Positions 24,484 through 33,567 of a DNA stretch of 64,000 nucleotides are shown piece by piece (position 1 is the stretch's first letter; each line of letters begins with the position of its first letter). The stretch spans positions 62,001 through 126,000 of the forward strand of contig CAWFOB010000009.1 in NCBI GenBank assembly GCA_963817375.1, read 5' to 3'. Both the position numbers and the translations under genes were made by a program. The notes beneath the pieces were generated by a model that was given only the letters and a program-made list of their open reading frames with translations, did no database searches and was not told the origin of the DNA. This DNA is from JACVRM01 sp963817375 (GTDB lineage Bacteria > Actinomycetota > Thermoleophilia > Gaiellales > Gaiellaceae).

Positions 24484-25696
24484 TGCTGCCCGCGCCGCGC
24501 GCTGGTCGTCGGGCTCGCGCGGTCGGGGCAGGCGGCGGCGCTCGCGCTGGCGGAGCGCGGCGTGGAGGTCGTCGGCGTCGACCGCAATCCGGAGGTGGAC
24601 ACGGGGAGGCTTGCGGCCGCCGGCGTCGAAGTGCGCCTCGGTCCGGACGAGGGAGCGACGGGGGACGTGAATCTGGTGATCAAGAGCCCTGGAGTCCCGG
24701 CGGAGGCCCCGCCGGTCGCCCGCGCGCGCGAGCGCGGCATCCCCGTCTGGAGCGAGATCGAGCTCGGCTGGCGCCTGCTCGCGCCGCGCCCGTTCATCGG
24801 CGTCACCGGCACGAAGGGCAAGACGACGACGACCGAGCTCCTGGGCGCCATGTTCCGCGCCGCCGGCCGGCCGGTGGAGGTCGCCGGCAACGTCGGCCGC
24901 CCGCTCACCTCCGTCGAAGCCGTCCGAGGACGCCTGGATCGTCTGCGAGCTCTCGTCGTTCCAGCTCGAGGACGTGCACGAGCTCGAGCTCGAGGTCGCC
25001 GTCCTGCTCAACCTCGCGCCCGACCACCTCGACCGGCACGGCACCTTCGACGCCTACCGCAACGCGAAGCTCCGCATCTTCGAGCGCGCGCGCAAACGCA
25101 TCGTGCCGCCCGGCTACGAGGGCACCGTCTTCACCGCCGACGACCCGCTGCCCGCCGAGCCCGCGCTGCCCGGCCGGCACAACCGCGCCAACGCGGCGGC
25201 CGCCACGCTCGCCGCGCGCGCGGCACAGGTCGCGGAGGATGCGATCGCAGAGGCGCTGCGCACGTTCCGCGGCGTCCCGCACCGGCTCGAGCTCGTCGCC
25301 GAGCGCGGCGGCGTGCGCTGGGTCAACGACTCGATCGCGACCAACACCTTCGCCGTGCTCGCCGGCGCCGGCGCGTTCGACGCGCCCGTGCGCCTCATCC
25401 TCGGCGGGCAGACCAAGGGCGAGGACTACGGCCCGTTCGTGCGCGACCTGCCCCCGAACGTCGTCGCCGCCTACCTCGTCGGCGAGCTCACCGAGGAGCT
25501 CGCGCACGCCTTCGACGCCGCCGGCCGGCCCTACGAGCGGACGGGCACCGTCGCCGGCGCCGTCGCGGCCGCGGCGCGCGACGCCCGGGCGGGCGACGTC
25601 GTCCTGCTCTCGCCCGCCGCGACCAGCTTCGACCAGTACCCGAGCTACGCCGAGCGCGGCGAGGACTTCCGCCGCCTCGTGGAGGAGCTCGCATGA
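24483..25696 (+). CDS. murD: UDP-MurNAc-L-Ala:D-Glu ligase MurD (two frameshifts)
   Basis: Adds D-Glu to UDP-MurNAc-L-Ala. The order of recovered segments is ALVVGLARSGQAAALALAE, then the ATP loop GVTGTKGKTTTTELLG and EVAGNVGRPL, then (shifted) CELSSFQLEDV, LNLAPDHLDRHG, FRGVPHRLELV, VNDSIATNTFAVLAG, LILGGQTKGEDY and LLSPAATSFDQYPSY. Two frame changes are needed: one within about 20 bases of ATG 24483 (GCGC-rich) and one near 24915. All catalytic segments survive, so the gene is probably intact in the organism. ATG overlaps the mraY stop (TGATG). Confidence 0.9.
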
Positions 25697-26919
25697 AGAA
25701 GGGCCAGGTCTCCTCGACGCTGCTCATCCTGGTCACGCTGAGCCTCGTCGCGTTCGGGCTCGTCATGGTCTACAGCGCGACGTCGGCGCCCGCGACGCTC
25801 GGCGGGGGCGACCCCGGCTACTACCTCAAGAAGCAGACCGTGTACGCGCTCGTCGGCCTCGGGCTGCTGCTCGGCGCGACGCGCTTCGACTACCGCCGGC
25901 TCAAGGACATGTCGCCGCTGCTCGTCGCCGGCTCCGCCTTCCTGTGCCTGGTCGTGCTCGGCGTGGGCGCTTCCGTGAACGGCGCGCGCCGCTGGCTCAC
26001 GGTCGGCCCGGCTGTCTTCCAGCCGTCCGAGCTCGCCAAGGTCGCGATCGCCGTCTGGGCGGCCGCCTACCTCACCCAGCGCAAGCCGCCGAAGACGCTC
26101 CGCGAGCTCGCCCGCCCGCTCGGCCTCGTCTTCGCCGTCTTCGCCCTCCTGATCATGCTCGAGCCCGACCTCGGCACCACGATCACGCTGATGCTGATGC
26201 TGATCGGGGTGCTCGTCGTCGCGGGCACGCCGATGCGGCTCGTCGCCACGTCGACCCTGCTCGTCTCGGCCGTCGGCCTGGCCGCGATCTGGATGGAGCC
26301 GTACCGCCGCGAGCGCTTCCTCAGCTTCCTGAACCCCTGGCACGACCAGCTCGGCGCCGGCTTCCAGAGCGTCCAGGCCATGATCGGGCTCGGCTCCGGC
26401 GGCGTCCTCGGCAAGGGCCTCGGCGAGAGCCTCCTGAAGATGAACTACCTGCCGGAGGCCCACACGGACATGATCTTCGCCATCATCGGCGAGGAGCTCG
26501 GCCTGGTCGGCGTCATGCTCGTGCTCGCCGCCTACGCGGTGTTCGCCTGGGCCGGCTACAGCATCGCCATCCAGTGCAAGGATCCGTTCGGCAAGCGGCT
26601 CGCCGTCGCCCTGACGACGCTCATCTGCGCGCAGGCGATCATCAACATCGCGGCCGTCCTCGGCCTTGCGCCGCTGACCGGGATCCCGCTCCCGTTCGTG
26701 TCCGCAGGCGGGTCGAGCCTCGTGGTGGCGCTCGCCGCCGTCGGGCTGCTCCTTAACATCGGGGCCGATGACCGAGTCGTCGTCAGTGTTGATCGCCGCC
26801 GGCGGGACCGCCGGCCACGTGCTGCCGTCGCTCGCAGTCGCCGAGGAGCTGGCCGCCCGCGGCGCGCGAGTGATGTTCGCCGGGTCGCCGGATCGGCTCG
26901 AAGCGCGGCTCGTCCCTGA
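25693..26919 (+). CDS. ftsW: Septal peptidoglycan polymerase FtsW
   Basis: SEDS-family glycosyltransferase and membrane partner of FtsI that polymerises lipid II at the septum; ten predicted helices. Signatures: GLVMVYSATS, FQPSELAKVAIAVWAAAYL, LLIMLEPDLGTT, GLGSGGVLGKGLGES, YLPEAHTDMIFAIIGEELG and PLTGIPLPFVSAGGSS. The conserved protein ends at VGLLLNI (about 26760). As sequenced, the frame runs a further 50 Arg-rich residues inside murG, which is unlikely; a missing base near 26760 would place the stop at 26769-26771 in an ATGA overlap with murG, as elsewhere in this operon. Confidence 0.92.
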   Translation: MKKGQVSSTLLILVTLSLVAFGLVMVYSATSAPATLGGGDPGYYLKKQTVYALVGLGLLLGATRFDYRRLKDMSPLLVAGSAFLCLVVLGVGASVNGARRWLTVGPAVFQPSELAKVAIAVWAAAYLTQRKPPKTLRELARPLGLVFAVFALLIMLEPDLGTTITLMLMLIGVLVVAGTPMRLVATSTLLVSAVGLAAIWMEPYRRERFLSFLNPWHDQLGAGFQSVQAMIGLGSGGVLGKGLGESLLKMNYLPEAHTDMIFAIIGEELGLVGVMLVLAAYAVFAWAGYSIAIQCKDPFGKRLAVALTTLICAQAIINIAAVLGLAPLTGIPLPFVSAGGSSLVVALAAVGLLLNIGADDRVVVSVDRRRRDRRPRAAVARSRRGAGRPRRASDVRRVAGSARSAARP

Positions 26920-27832
26920 GGCCGGGTTCGAGTTCCACCCGTACGAGGTGAGCGGGCTGCCGCGCCGGCCGAGCCTCGAGCTCGTGCGCGCGCTCGTCAC
27001 CGACGCGAAGGCGATGCGCGCCGCCGGCCGGATCGTTCGCGAAACAGTTCCGGACGTCGTCTTCGGCGGCGGCGGCTACGTCGCCGGGCCGATCGTCGCG
27101 GCGGCCGCGAGGCGGCGCATTCCCACGGCGCTCCTCGAGTCCGATGCGCACCTCGGGCTCGCGAACCGGCTCGCCGCGCCGCTCGCCCGGCGCGTCTTCC
27201 TCTCGTTCCCGATCGAAGGCCGCACCGGAAGCAAGTACCGCGTCACCGGGCGGCCGATCCCTCGGCGCTCGAAGCCGCCGGCGCAGGAGGAGGCGCGCAC
27301 GCTCTTCCGGCTGCCGCTCGAGGGGCCGGTGCTGCTCGTCTTCGGCGGCAGCCAGGGCGCCCGCGCGCTCAACGAGCTCGTCATCGAGAGCTTCGGCGAG
27401 GTCGGCCCCGCCGTCCTGCACCTCTCCGGCGAGCGCGACTACGACGCGCTCGTGAAGCGCGTCAAGCGGGACGACTACCGGCTGATCCCCTTCACAAATG
27501 AGGTGGGCTCGGCGTACGCGGCCGCTGACCTGGTCCTCGCGCGCTCGGGCGGCTCGGTGTGGGAGCTGGCCGCGGCCGGCAAGCCCGCCGTGCTCGTCCC
27601 GTACCCGTTCGCGACCGCCGACCACCAGTCGAAGAACGCGCACTTCTTCGAGCAGGCCGGAGGCGCCGTCTGCGTGCCGGAGGCCGACCTGGGGCAGGTG
27701 CCCGAGCTCGTGCGGTCGCTGATCGACGACCCCGATCGGCTCGAGCGCATGTCCGAGGCCATGCTCGCCGTCGCCCGCCCGGACGCGGCCGTCGATATCG
27801 CGGAGGAGCTGCTTGAGCTCGCTGCCGCTTAG
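26768..27832 (+). CDS. murG: Lipid II synthase MurG
   Basis: 354 residues. Peripheral membrane GT-B glycosyltransferase that adds GlcNAc from UDP-GlcNAc to lipid I. Signatures: IAAGGTAGHVLPSLAVAEEL (about 9-28), GGGGYVAGPIVAAA, ALLESDAHLGLANRL (usually EQN in homologues), VFGGSQGARALNE, ARSGGSVWELAAAGKPAVLVPYPFATADHQSKNA. Its 3' end overlaps the murC start by 20 bp. Confidence 0.95.
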   Translation: MTESSSVLIAAGGTAGHVLPSLAVAEELAARGARVMFAGSPDRLEARLVPEAGFEFHPYEVSGLPRRPSLELVRALVTDAKAMRAAGRIVRETVPDVVFGGGGYVAGPIVAAAARRRIPTALLESDAHLGLANRLAAPLARRVFLSFPIEGRTGSKYRVTGRPIPRRSKPPAQEEARTLFRLPLEGPVLLVFGGSQGARALNELVIESFGEVGPAVLHLSGERDYDALVKRVKRDDYRLIPFTNEVGSAYAAADLVLARSGGSVWELAAAGKPAVLVPYPFATADHQSKNAHFFEQAGGAVCVPEADLGQVPELVRSLIDDPDRLERMSEAMLAVARPDAAVDIAEELLELAAA

Positions 27833-29000
27833 CGGGCGGCGGCTCTGGTTCGCCGGCATCGGCGGAGCCGGGCTCTCGGGCTACGCCGTGCTCGCCAAGG
27901 CGTGGGGCGCCGACGTGCGCGGCTGGGACCGCGCCGAGACGCCGTACCTCGAGCACGTGCGTGCCGCCGGCATCGACGTGGCCGTCTCGCCCGAGCCCGA
28001 TCCGCCGGACGGGTGGGAGGCGGTCGTCTCCACGGCGTACCGCGACCGCGTCGAGGGCCGCTCGCGCGCGGAGCTGCTCGCCGAGCTCGTCGCCGCGCGC
28101 GACGCGATCGTCGTCGCGGGCGCGCACGGCAAGACGACGACTGCCGCGATGATCGCCTTCGTCCTCGACCGGCTCGGCCTCGACCCGGCCTACGTGATCG
28201 GCGGCGACGTCCCGCAGCTCGGCGGAAACGCGGGTGCGGGCAGCGGGTGGCTCGTGGTCGAGGGCGACGAGTCCGACCGCACGATCGCCGCGCTCCGGCC
28301 GCGCATCGCCGTGATCACGAACGTCGATCTCGACCACCACAGCGAGTTCGCCTCGCGCGCTGAGGTGCAGGCGCTCTTCGATGGGTGGCTGGCGGAGGTA
28401 CCGACCGTCATCCGCGAGCCCGAGCCGGTCGACCTGGAGCTCGCCGTGCCGGGGCTGCACAACCGCCGGAACGCGGCCGCCGCGCTCGCGGCGCTCGAGT
28501 CCGCCGGTGTCGCGCGCGCCGATGCCGAGCCCGTGCTCGCCGCGTTCGCCGGCGTCGGCCGCCGCCTCGAGCGCCGCGGCGAGGCGGGCGGTGTGGCCGT
28601 CTACGACGACTACGCGCACAATCCGGCGAAGGTCGAGGCGGCGGTGGCGGCGCTGCACGAGACCGCGCCCGGGCGCGTGCTCGTCCTCTTCCAGCCGCAC
28701 CTGCCCTCGCGTACGCGCCACGTCGCCCGGGAGCTCGGGGCCGCGCTCGCCGGCGCGGACGCGGTCGCTGTCGCGGAGGTCTACGCCGCCCGGGAGGAGC
28801 CGCTCGAGGGCGTCGACGGGCGGACGGTCGTGCAGGCGCTGCTCGACGTCCGGCCCGGCATGCCGGTCGCCTGGACGCCGAACCCCGCCGACGGCGTGCG
28901 GTTCCTCGCCGCGCGCGCGCGGCCGGGCGACGTCGTCGCGACGGTCGGCGCCGGCGACGTGGACGCGGTCGTCCCCGCGCTGCTCGAGGAGCTCCAGTGA
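27813..29000 (+). CDS. murC: UDP-MurNAc:L-alanine ligase MurC
   Basis: 395 residues, somewhat short for MurC (commonly 450 or more). Ligates L-Ala to UDP-MurNAc, the first stem-peptide residue. Motifs: FAGIGGAGLSGYAVL, ATP loop AGAHGKTTTAAMIA, VVEGDESDRT, NVDLDHHSEF, LHNRRNAAAALAAL, VYDDYAHNPAKVEAAV and LFQPHLPSRTRHV. Possible start TTG 27813, overlapping murG. The stop overlaps the GTG of murB. Confidence 0.93.
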   Translation: MSSLPLSGRRLWFAGIGGAGLSGYAVLAKAWGADVRGWDRAETPYLEHVRAAGIDVAVSPEPDPPDGWEAVVSTAYRDRVEGRSRAELLAELVAARDAIVVAGAHGKTTTAAMIAFVLDRLGLDPAYVIGGDVPQLGGNAGAGSGWLVVEGDESDRTIAALRPRIAVITNVDLDHHSEFASRAEVQALFDGWLAEVPTVIREPEPVDLELAVPGLHNRRNAAAALAALESAGVARADAEPVLAAFAGVGRRLERRGEAGGVAVYDDYAHNPAKVEAAVAALHETAPGRVLVLFQPHLPSRTRHVARELGAALAGADAVAVAEVYAAREEPLEGVDGRTVVQALLDVRPGMPVAWTPNPADGVRFLAARARPGDVVATVGAGDVDAVVPALLEELQ

Positions 29001-29884
29001 TCGAGGAAGGCGTCGCCCTCTCTCGCTTCACCACGCTCGGCACCGGCGGCCCGGCGCGCTGGTTCGCGCGGCCGTCCACGGTCGCGGAGCTCGAGCAGGC
29101 GCTCGCCTGGGCGGCCGAGCGCGGGGCGGAGGCGGCCGTCGTCGGGCTCGGCTCGAACCTGCTCGTCGCCGACGAGGGCGTCGACGCGCTTGTCCTGAAG
29201 CTGAGCGGCGACCTCGCCTCCGCTGACGTCGAGGGCGAGATGGTCGTCGCGGGCGGCGGGGCGCCGCTGGCCGTCTGCCTGCACCGCGCCCGCGCGGCGG
29301 GTCTCGGCGGCCTCGAGTTTGCGTGCGCGATCCCCGGCACGGCGGGCGGCGGCGTGTGGATGAACGCGGGCGCGTACGGCGGCGAGATCTCGGGCGTGCT
29401 CGAGCGGGCGTTCGTCGTCTCCGCGGACGGGGCCGGCTGGCTGACGCCCGCCGAGCTGGGGCTGCGCTACCGGCACTCGGGGCTCCGGCACGGGCAGGTG
29501 GTCGCCCGCGTCGAGCTCCGCCTGCACCCCAGGCCGGTCGAGGAGATCAAGGCGACGGTCACGGAGATGCAGGCGCAGCGCAAGGCGGCCCAGCCGACGA
29601 ACAAGCGCACGTTCGGGAGCGTCTTCAAGAACCCCGAGCACGAGCTTTCCGCAGGCCGCATGCTCGAAGCCTGCGGCCTGCGCGGCTTCGCGATCGGCGG
29701 CGCGGTCGTCTCCCCGCGCCACGCGAACTTCATCGAGAACGCCGGCGAGGCCACGACCGCCGATGCGCTCGCGCTCATGGCCGAGGCGCGGCGCCGCGCC
29801 CACGAACGGTTCGGCGTCGTGCTCGAGCACGAGGTCGAGCTGCTCGGCGGGATCGAGATCCCCGTCCTGGCAACCGGGCCCTAA
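28997..29884 (+). CDS. murB: UDP-N-acetylenolpyruvoylglucosamine reductase MurB
   Basis: 295 residues. FAD enzyme that reduces UDP-GlcNAc-enolpyruvate to UDP-MurNAc. Signatures: FTTLGTGGPARWFARP, VVGLGSNLLVADEG, EFACAIPGTAGGGVWMNAGAYGGEI, LRYRHSGLR, KRTFGSVFKNPE (catalytic Ser), AGRMLEACGLRG and VSPRHANFIEN. GTG 28997 overlaps the murC stop. It is followed by a tandem repeat element before ftsQ. Confidence 0.95.
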   Translation: MIEEGVALSRFTTLGTGGPARWFARPSTVAELEQALAWAAERGAEAAVVGLGSNLLVADEGVDALVLKLSGDLASADVEGEMVVAGGGAPLAVCLHRARAAGLGGLEFACAIPGTAGGGVWMNAGAYGGEISGVLERAFVVSADGAGWLTPAELGLRYRHSGLRHGQVVARVELRLHPRPVEEIKATVTEMQAQRKAAQPTNKRTFGSVFKNPEHELSAGRMLEACGLRGFAIGGAVVSPRHANFIENAGEATTADALALMAEARRRAHERFGVVLEHEVELLGGIEIPVLATGP

Positions 29885-29896
29885 CTCGTCTCGCTT

Positions 29897-30010
29897 TCGG
29901 CACAGACACGTCGCACGATCTGTGGCAGCGGGGTCTGACCCCGGCGGGCTGCCTCGCTACAGAGTTGGCACAGACGCGTCACGCGATCAGTGCTGCGGGG
30001 TCTGACCCCG
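29897..30010. repeat. Tandem GGGGTCTGACCCC repeat between murB and ftsQ
   Basis: Two diverged direct copies of a roughly 46-bp unit (29897-29943 and 29965-30010). Each runs from GGCACAGACnCGTC through CGATC(A/T)GTG to the perfect palindrome GGGGTCTGACCCC(G), which lies at 29930-29942 and 29997-30009 (67 bp apart). It occupies most of the 170-bp murB-ftsQ gap inside an otherwise overlapping operon. It is a different family from the GGGGCTGTCCCC elements but similar in design. Confidence 0.8.
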
Positions 30011-30054
30011 GTAGTCCGGGCAGGGTAGGGGCCGCGGACGCCGAAAGAGCGTCC

Positions 30055-30840
30055 GTGGAGTCCCGTCGTGCACGTTCTCTCGCGCCTGCGCGCGCGGACC
30101 TTTCGCGCCTCGTCCCGTCGACCCGTTCGATCGTCACCGGCGTCGCGCTGCTGCTGACGGGCATGGCCGCCTTCGCGATCGCCCGGCAGTCCTCGATCTT
30201 CGCCATCCGCAACGTCCAGGTGGTCGGCGCCCAGCCGTCGCTCGAGCGCAAGGTGCGCGAGGCGCTCGCCCCGCTGATCGGGACGAGCCTCGTCGCGCTC
30301 GACGGCGCCGAGGTGCAGCGCCGCCTCCAGGCCCTTCCACAGATCCGCAGCGCGACGTATGACCGCGCGTTCCCGAACACCTTGAAGATCGTGGTCGAGC
30401 CCGATGCGCCGGCGGCCCTCCTGCTCAGCGGCCGGGATGGCTGGCTCGTCTCCGAGCACGGCGCGATCCTCAAGCAGCTGCGCCGCCCGTTCACCCGGGA
30501 GTTCCCGAGCATCTGGGTCTCGCGCGACACGATCCGGCACGGACGGGCCGCACTCCCCGCGACGGTCGACATCGCCCTGCGCGGGCTCGCCGCCGCCCGG
30601 CAGTCGCGGAGCGCCCTCCTGCCCGACATCCGCAAGGTTCGCTCGGTGGCGGGCGAGCTCACCTTCGTGCTCCGCTCGCACGTCGAGCTCCGGCTCGGCA
30701 ACGCGCGCGACGTCGCGCTGAAACTGGCCGTCGCCGACCGCGTGCTTGCGACGCTCAGCCCGGAGGAACGGCAGAAGATCAAGTACCTCGACCTCGCGCT
30801 ACCCTCGAGGCCGGTGACCGGAACAAACTCTAAACTCTAA
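30055..30840 (+). CDS. ftsQ: Cell division protein FtsQ (DivIB)
   Basis: 261 residues from GTG 30055 (start uncertain). A basic cytoplasmic N-terminus precedes one helix (SIVTGVALLLTGMAAFAIA, about 25-43) and the POTRA domain (FAIRNVQVVGAQPSLERKVREAL...LVALDGAEVQRRLQALPQIRSATYDRAFPNTLKIVVEPDAPAA), then the beta domain (DGWLVSEHGAIL). It links the early and late divisome with FtsL and FtsB. A short hairpin (GGACGC/GCGTCC, 30037-30054) abuts the start. Confidence 0.88.
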   Translation: MESRRARSLAPARADLSRLVPSTRSIVTGVALLLTGMAAFAIARQSSIFAIRNVQVVGAQPSLERKVREALAPLIGTSLVALDGAEVQRRLQALPQIRSATYDRAFPNTLKIVVEPDAPAALLLSGRDGWLVSEHGAILKQLRRPFTREFPSIWVSRDTIRHGRAALPATVDIALRGLAAARQSRSALLPDIRKVRSVAGELTFVLRSHVELRLGNARDVALKLAVADRVLATLSPEERQKIKYLDLALPSRPVTGTNSKL

Positions 30841-30874
30841 GGTAGAGGGTTAGACTCTCGCCGAGTTTTCCGGA

Positions 30875-30903
30875 TTGACACGCGGGAATCGGCGACGTAC
30901 GCT
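30875..30903 (+). promoter_or_regulatory. Sigma-70-like promoter for ftsZ
   Basis: TTGACA at 30875-30880, a 17-base spacer, then TACGCT at 30898-30903, ending 50 bp before the ftsZ ATG. The match to -35 is perfect and the -10 fits TAnnnT. The region from 30826 is markedly AT-richer than its surroundings. It would allow ftsZ expression independent of the mraZ promoter. Confidence 0.65.
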
Positions 30904-30953
30904 CTTCCGGTTCTGCCCCGAGACGGGGCTAGCCTTCAACCTGAACCTGAGCC

Positions 30954-32051
30954 ATGAGACCCCACGACGACAGCCGCGACTTCCTCGCCGTCATCAAGGT
31001 CGCCGGCGTCGGCGGCGGCGGGACGAATGCCGTCAACCGCATGGTCGAGGCGGGTGTCGCCGGGGTCGAGTTCATCGCCGTCAACACCGACGCGCAGGCG
31101 CTGCTCATGCTCGAGGCCGACCTGAAGGTTCAGGTCGGCTCGCACGCGACGCGCGGCCTCGGCGCCGGCGCCGACCCGGACGTCGGGCGCGCCGCGGCCG
31201 AGGAGAGCCGCGACGAGCTCAAGGACGCGCTCAAGGGCGCGGACATGGTCTTCGTCACCGCGGGCGAGGGCGGCGGCACCGGCACCGGCGGCGCGCCGAT
31301 CGTCGCGGAGCTCGCGCGTGAGCTGGGCGCGCTGACGGTTGGCGTTGTGACGCGGCCGTTCTCGTTCGAGGGCAAGCGCCGCGGCGACCAGGCCGAGCGC
31401 GGCATCCAGGAGCTCTCCGAGCGCGTCGACACGCTGATCGTGATCGAGAACGACCGGCTGCTCCAGGTGGTCGAGAAGCAGACCTCGATCCTCGACGCGT
31501 TCCGGATCGCCGACGACATCCTCCGCCAGGGCGTCCAGGGCATCACCGACCTGATCACGGTGCCCGGGCTCGTCAACCTCGACTTCGCGGACGTGCGCAC
31601 GATCATGCGCGACGCCGGGTCGGCGCTGATGGGCATCGGCATCGCCTCGGGCGAGAACCGTGCCGGCGAGGCCGCGCGGGCCGCGGTGTCGTCGCCGCTG
31701 CTCGAGGCGTCGATCGAGGGAGCGACCGGGATCCTGCTCAACATCACCGGCCCGCCCGATCTCGGGCTGTTCGAGGTCAACGAGGCGGCCGAGGTCGTCA
31801 CCGGCGCCGCCGACCAGAACGCGAACGTGATCTTCGGGGCCGTCGTCGACGACAAGCACGCCGACGAGGTGCGGGTCACGGTGATCGCCACCGGATTCGG
31901 CACGCCGCGCTCCGCCCGCCGCCGGCGCACCTCCGCGCTGCTCACCGAGACGGTGCCGGCACGCACGCCGCGCCCGCGCGAGCGCGACAGCTTCGAATCC
32001 CCGGCGGGCGAAGAGATCGACATCCCGTCGTTCCTGCGGGACGACAACTAG
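30954..32051 (+). CDS. ftsZ: Cell division GTPase FtsZ
   Basis: 365 residues. Tubulin-like GTPase that polymerises into the Z-ring. Signatures: VAGVGGGGTNAVNRM, IAVNTDAQAL, the tubulin motif AGEGGGTGTGGAPIVAE (GGGTGTG), TLIVIENDRLL, and the T7 loop region GLVNLDFADVRTIM. After about residue 310 comes a short Arg/Pro linker and the C-terminal peptide IDIPSFLRDDN, which recruits FtsA/SepF-type anchors. Preceded by its own promoter. Confidence 0.97.
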   Translation: MRPHDDSRDFLAVIKVAGVGGGGTNAVNRMVEAGVAGVEFIAVNTDAQALLMLEADLKVQVGSHATRGLGAGADPDVGRAAAEESRDELKDALKGADMVFVTAGEGGGTGTGGAPIVAELARELGALTVGVVTRPFSFEGKRRGDQAERGIQELSERVDTLIVIENDRLLQVVEKQTSILDAFRIADDILRQGVQGITDLITVPGLVNLDFADVRTIMRDAGSALMGIGIASGENRAGEAARAAVSSPLLEASIEGATGILLNITGPPDLGLFEVNEAAEVVTGAADQNANVIFGAVVDDKHADEVRVTVIATGFGTPRSARRRRTSALLTETVPARTPRPRERDSFESPAGEEIDIPSFLRDDN

Positions 32052-32110
32052 CCCGGATCCGTAGTTCCCTCGCCCCTGTGGCCGGGGGCAGGCACTAGCA
32101 TCGCGCCGGG

Positions 32111-33172
32111 ATGCAGACGCTCCGGCGCACGCCCCTGTACGAACAGCACCTCGCGGCCGGCGCGCGCATGGTCCCATTCGCCGGCTGGGAGATGCCCGTG
32201 CAGTACGAGGGCGTCGTCCCCGAGCACCGAGCGGTACGCGCGGACTGCGGCGTCTTCGACGTCTCGCACATGGGCGAGATCGAGGTCGAGGGGCCGCGCG
32301 CCGCGGAGCTTCTCCAGTCGCTCTTGTCGAACGACCTCGGGCGGATTGCGCCCGGCGAGGCGCAGTACACGCTCCTGACCAACGAGCACGGCGGGATCAT
32401 CGACGACCTGATCGTCTACCAGCTCGACCAGTTCCGGTTCCTGCTCATCGTCAACGCGTCGAACCGGGAGCTCGACTTCGCGTGGATGAAGGAGCGCGAG
32501 ATCTCCGGCTCGGACGTGCGCGACATCTCCGACGCGTACGCGCTCCTCGCGGTGCAGGGGCCACGGTCGATCGAGCGGCTCGAGCTCCCGGACCGGCCGG
32601 CGTTCAGCTTTGCGGAGGCGGAGATCGACGGCGTCCCCTGCATGGTCAACCGCACGGGCTACACCGGTGAGCGCGGCGTCGAGCTGCTCTGCGAGGCTGA
32701 CGACGCGCCGCAGCTGTGGGACGCGGTGCTCCGGCGGGGCGCCGTTCCCTGCGGGCTCGGCGCACGCGACACGCTGCGCCTCGAGGTCTGCTTCCCGCTG
32801 CACGGCAACGACATCGGCTCCGACACCGACCCGATCTCGGCCGGCCTCGGCTGGACGTGCGCGCTCGACAAGGAGTTCACGGGCGTGGACGTCATCCGCC
32901 GGGTCAAGGAGGGAGGCCTCGAGCGCCGGCTCGTCCCATTCGTGATGGACGAGAAGGCGATCCCGCGGCAGGGCATGGCGATCGATTCGCAGGCCGGCGG
33001 CGGCGAGGTCACCTCCGGGACGCACTCACCGATGCTGGAGCGCGGCATCGGCATGGGCTACGTGCCGGCCGCCTCGGCCGAGCCCGGGACAGGACTGACG
33101 ATCGACGTCCGCGGGAAGCCGCGGCGGGCGACCGTCGTGCGCAAGCCGATCTATCGCAAGGAGGAGAGCTGA
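32111..33172 (+). CDS. gcvT: Glycine cleavage system T protein (aminomethyltransferase)
   Basis: 353 residues. Transfers the aminomethyl carbon from lipoyl-H protein to tetrahydrofolate, releasing ammonia. Signatures: MVPFAGWEMPVQY, GVFDVSHMGEIEV, QYTLLTNEHGGIIDDL, NRTGYTGERGVEL, GLGARDTLRLEVCFPLHGND, EFTGVDVIRR and TSGTHSPMLERGIGMGYV. It opens a compact gcvT-H-PA-PB operon. The 59-bp leader is too short to hold a glycine riboswitch. Confidence 0.96.
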   Translation: MQTLRRTPLYEQHLAAGARMVPFAGWEMPVQYEGVVPEHRAVRADCGVFDVSHMGEIEVEGPRAAELLQSLLSNDLGRIAPGEAQYTLLTNEHGGIIDDLIVYQLDQFRFLLIVNASNRELDFAWMKEREISGSDVRDISDAYALLAVQGPRSIERLELPDRPAFSFAEAEIDGVPCMVNRTGYTGERGVELLCEADDAPQLWDAVLRRGAVPCGLGARDTLRLEVCFPLHGNDIGSDTDPISAGLGWTCALDKEFTGVDVIRRVKEGGLERRLVPFVMDEKAIPRQGMAIDSQAGGGEVTSGTHSPMLERGIGMGYVPAASAEPGTGLTIDVRGKPRRATVVRKPIYRKEES

Positions 33173-33567
33173 TGGCCGCGGACGAGAGCTACCCCGCCGA
33201 CCTGCGCTACCACCCCCAGCACGACTGGGCGCGCATCGAGGGCGAGGAGGCGACGCTCGGGATCACGTGGTTCGCCGCCGACGCGCTCGGCGATCTCGTC
33301 CATTTCGAGGCCCCCGAGGAGGGCGCGACGGTGACGAAGGACCAGTCCTACGGCGAGGTCGAGTCCGTGAAGGCGGTCTCCGACGTGATCGCGCCGCTCT
33401 CGGGCGAGATCGTGGCCGTCAACCAGGCCGTGGTGAACGCACCCGAGACGATCAACGAGGATCCGTACGGCGAAGGCTGGCTCGTGCGCATCCGGCTGGC
33501 GGACGCGTCCGAGGCGGACGCCCTCCTCGACGTCGACGCCTACCGCAAGGCGCTCGAGGAGCAGTGA
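33172..33567 (+). CDS. gcvH: Glycine cleavage system H protein
   Basis: 131 residues. Carries the lipoyl arm that shuttles the aminomethyl group between the P, T and L proteins. HDWARIEGEEATLGIT, DALGDLVHFEAPEEG and the lipoylation site SYGEVESVKAVSDV (Lys in ESVKAVS), then INEDPYGEGWLVRI. ATG shares TGATG with the gcvT stop; the gcvPA GTG overlaps its own stop. Confidence 0.96.
   Translation: MAADESYPADLRYHPQHDWARIEGEEATLGITWFAADALGDLVHFEAPEEGATVTKDQSYGEVESVKAVSDVIAPLSGEIVAVNQAVVNAPETINEDPYGEGWLVRIRLADASEADALLDVDAYRKALEEQ

Noticed and set aside
32052..32110. Glycine riboswitch before gcvT
   Set aside because: The gap is 59 bp and shows no tandem aptamer pattern; glycine riboswitches need roughly 100 nt or more per aptamer set.
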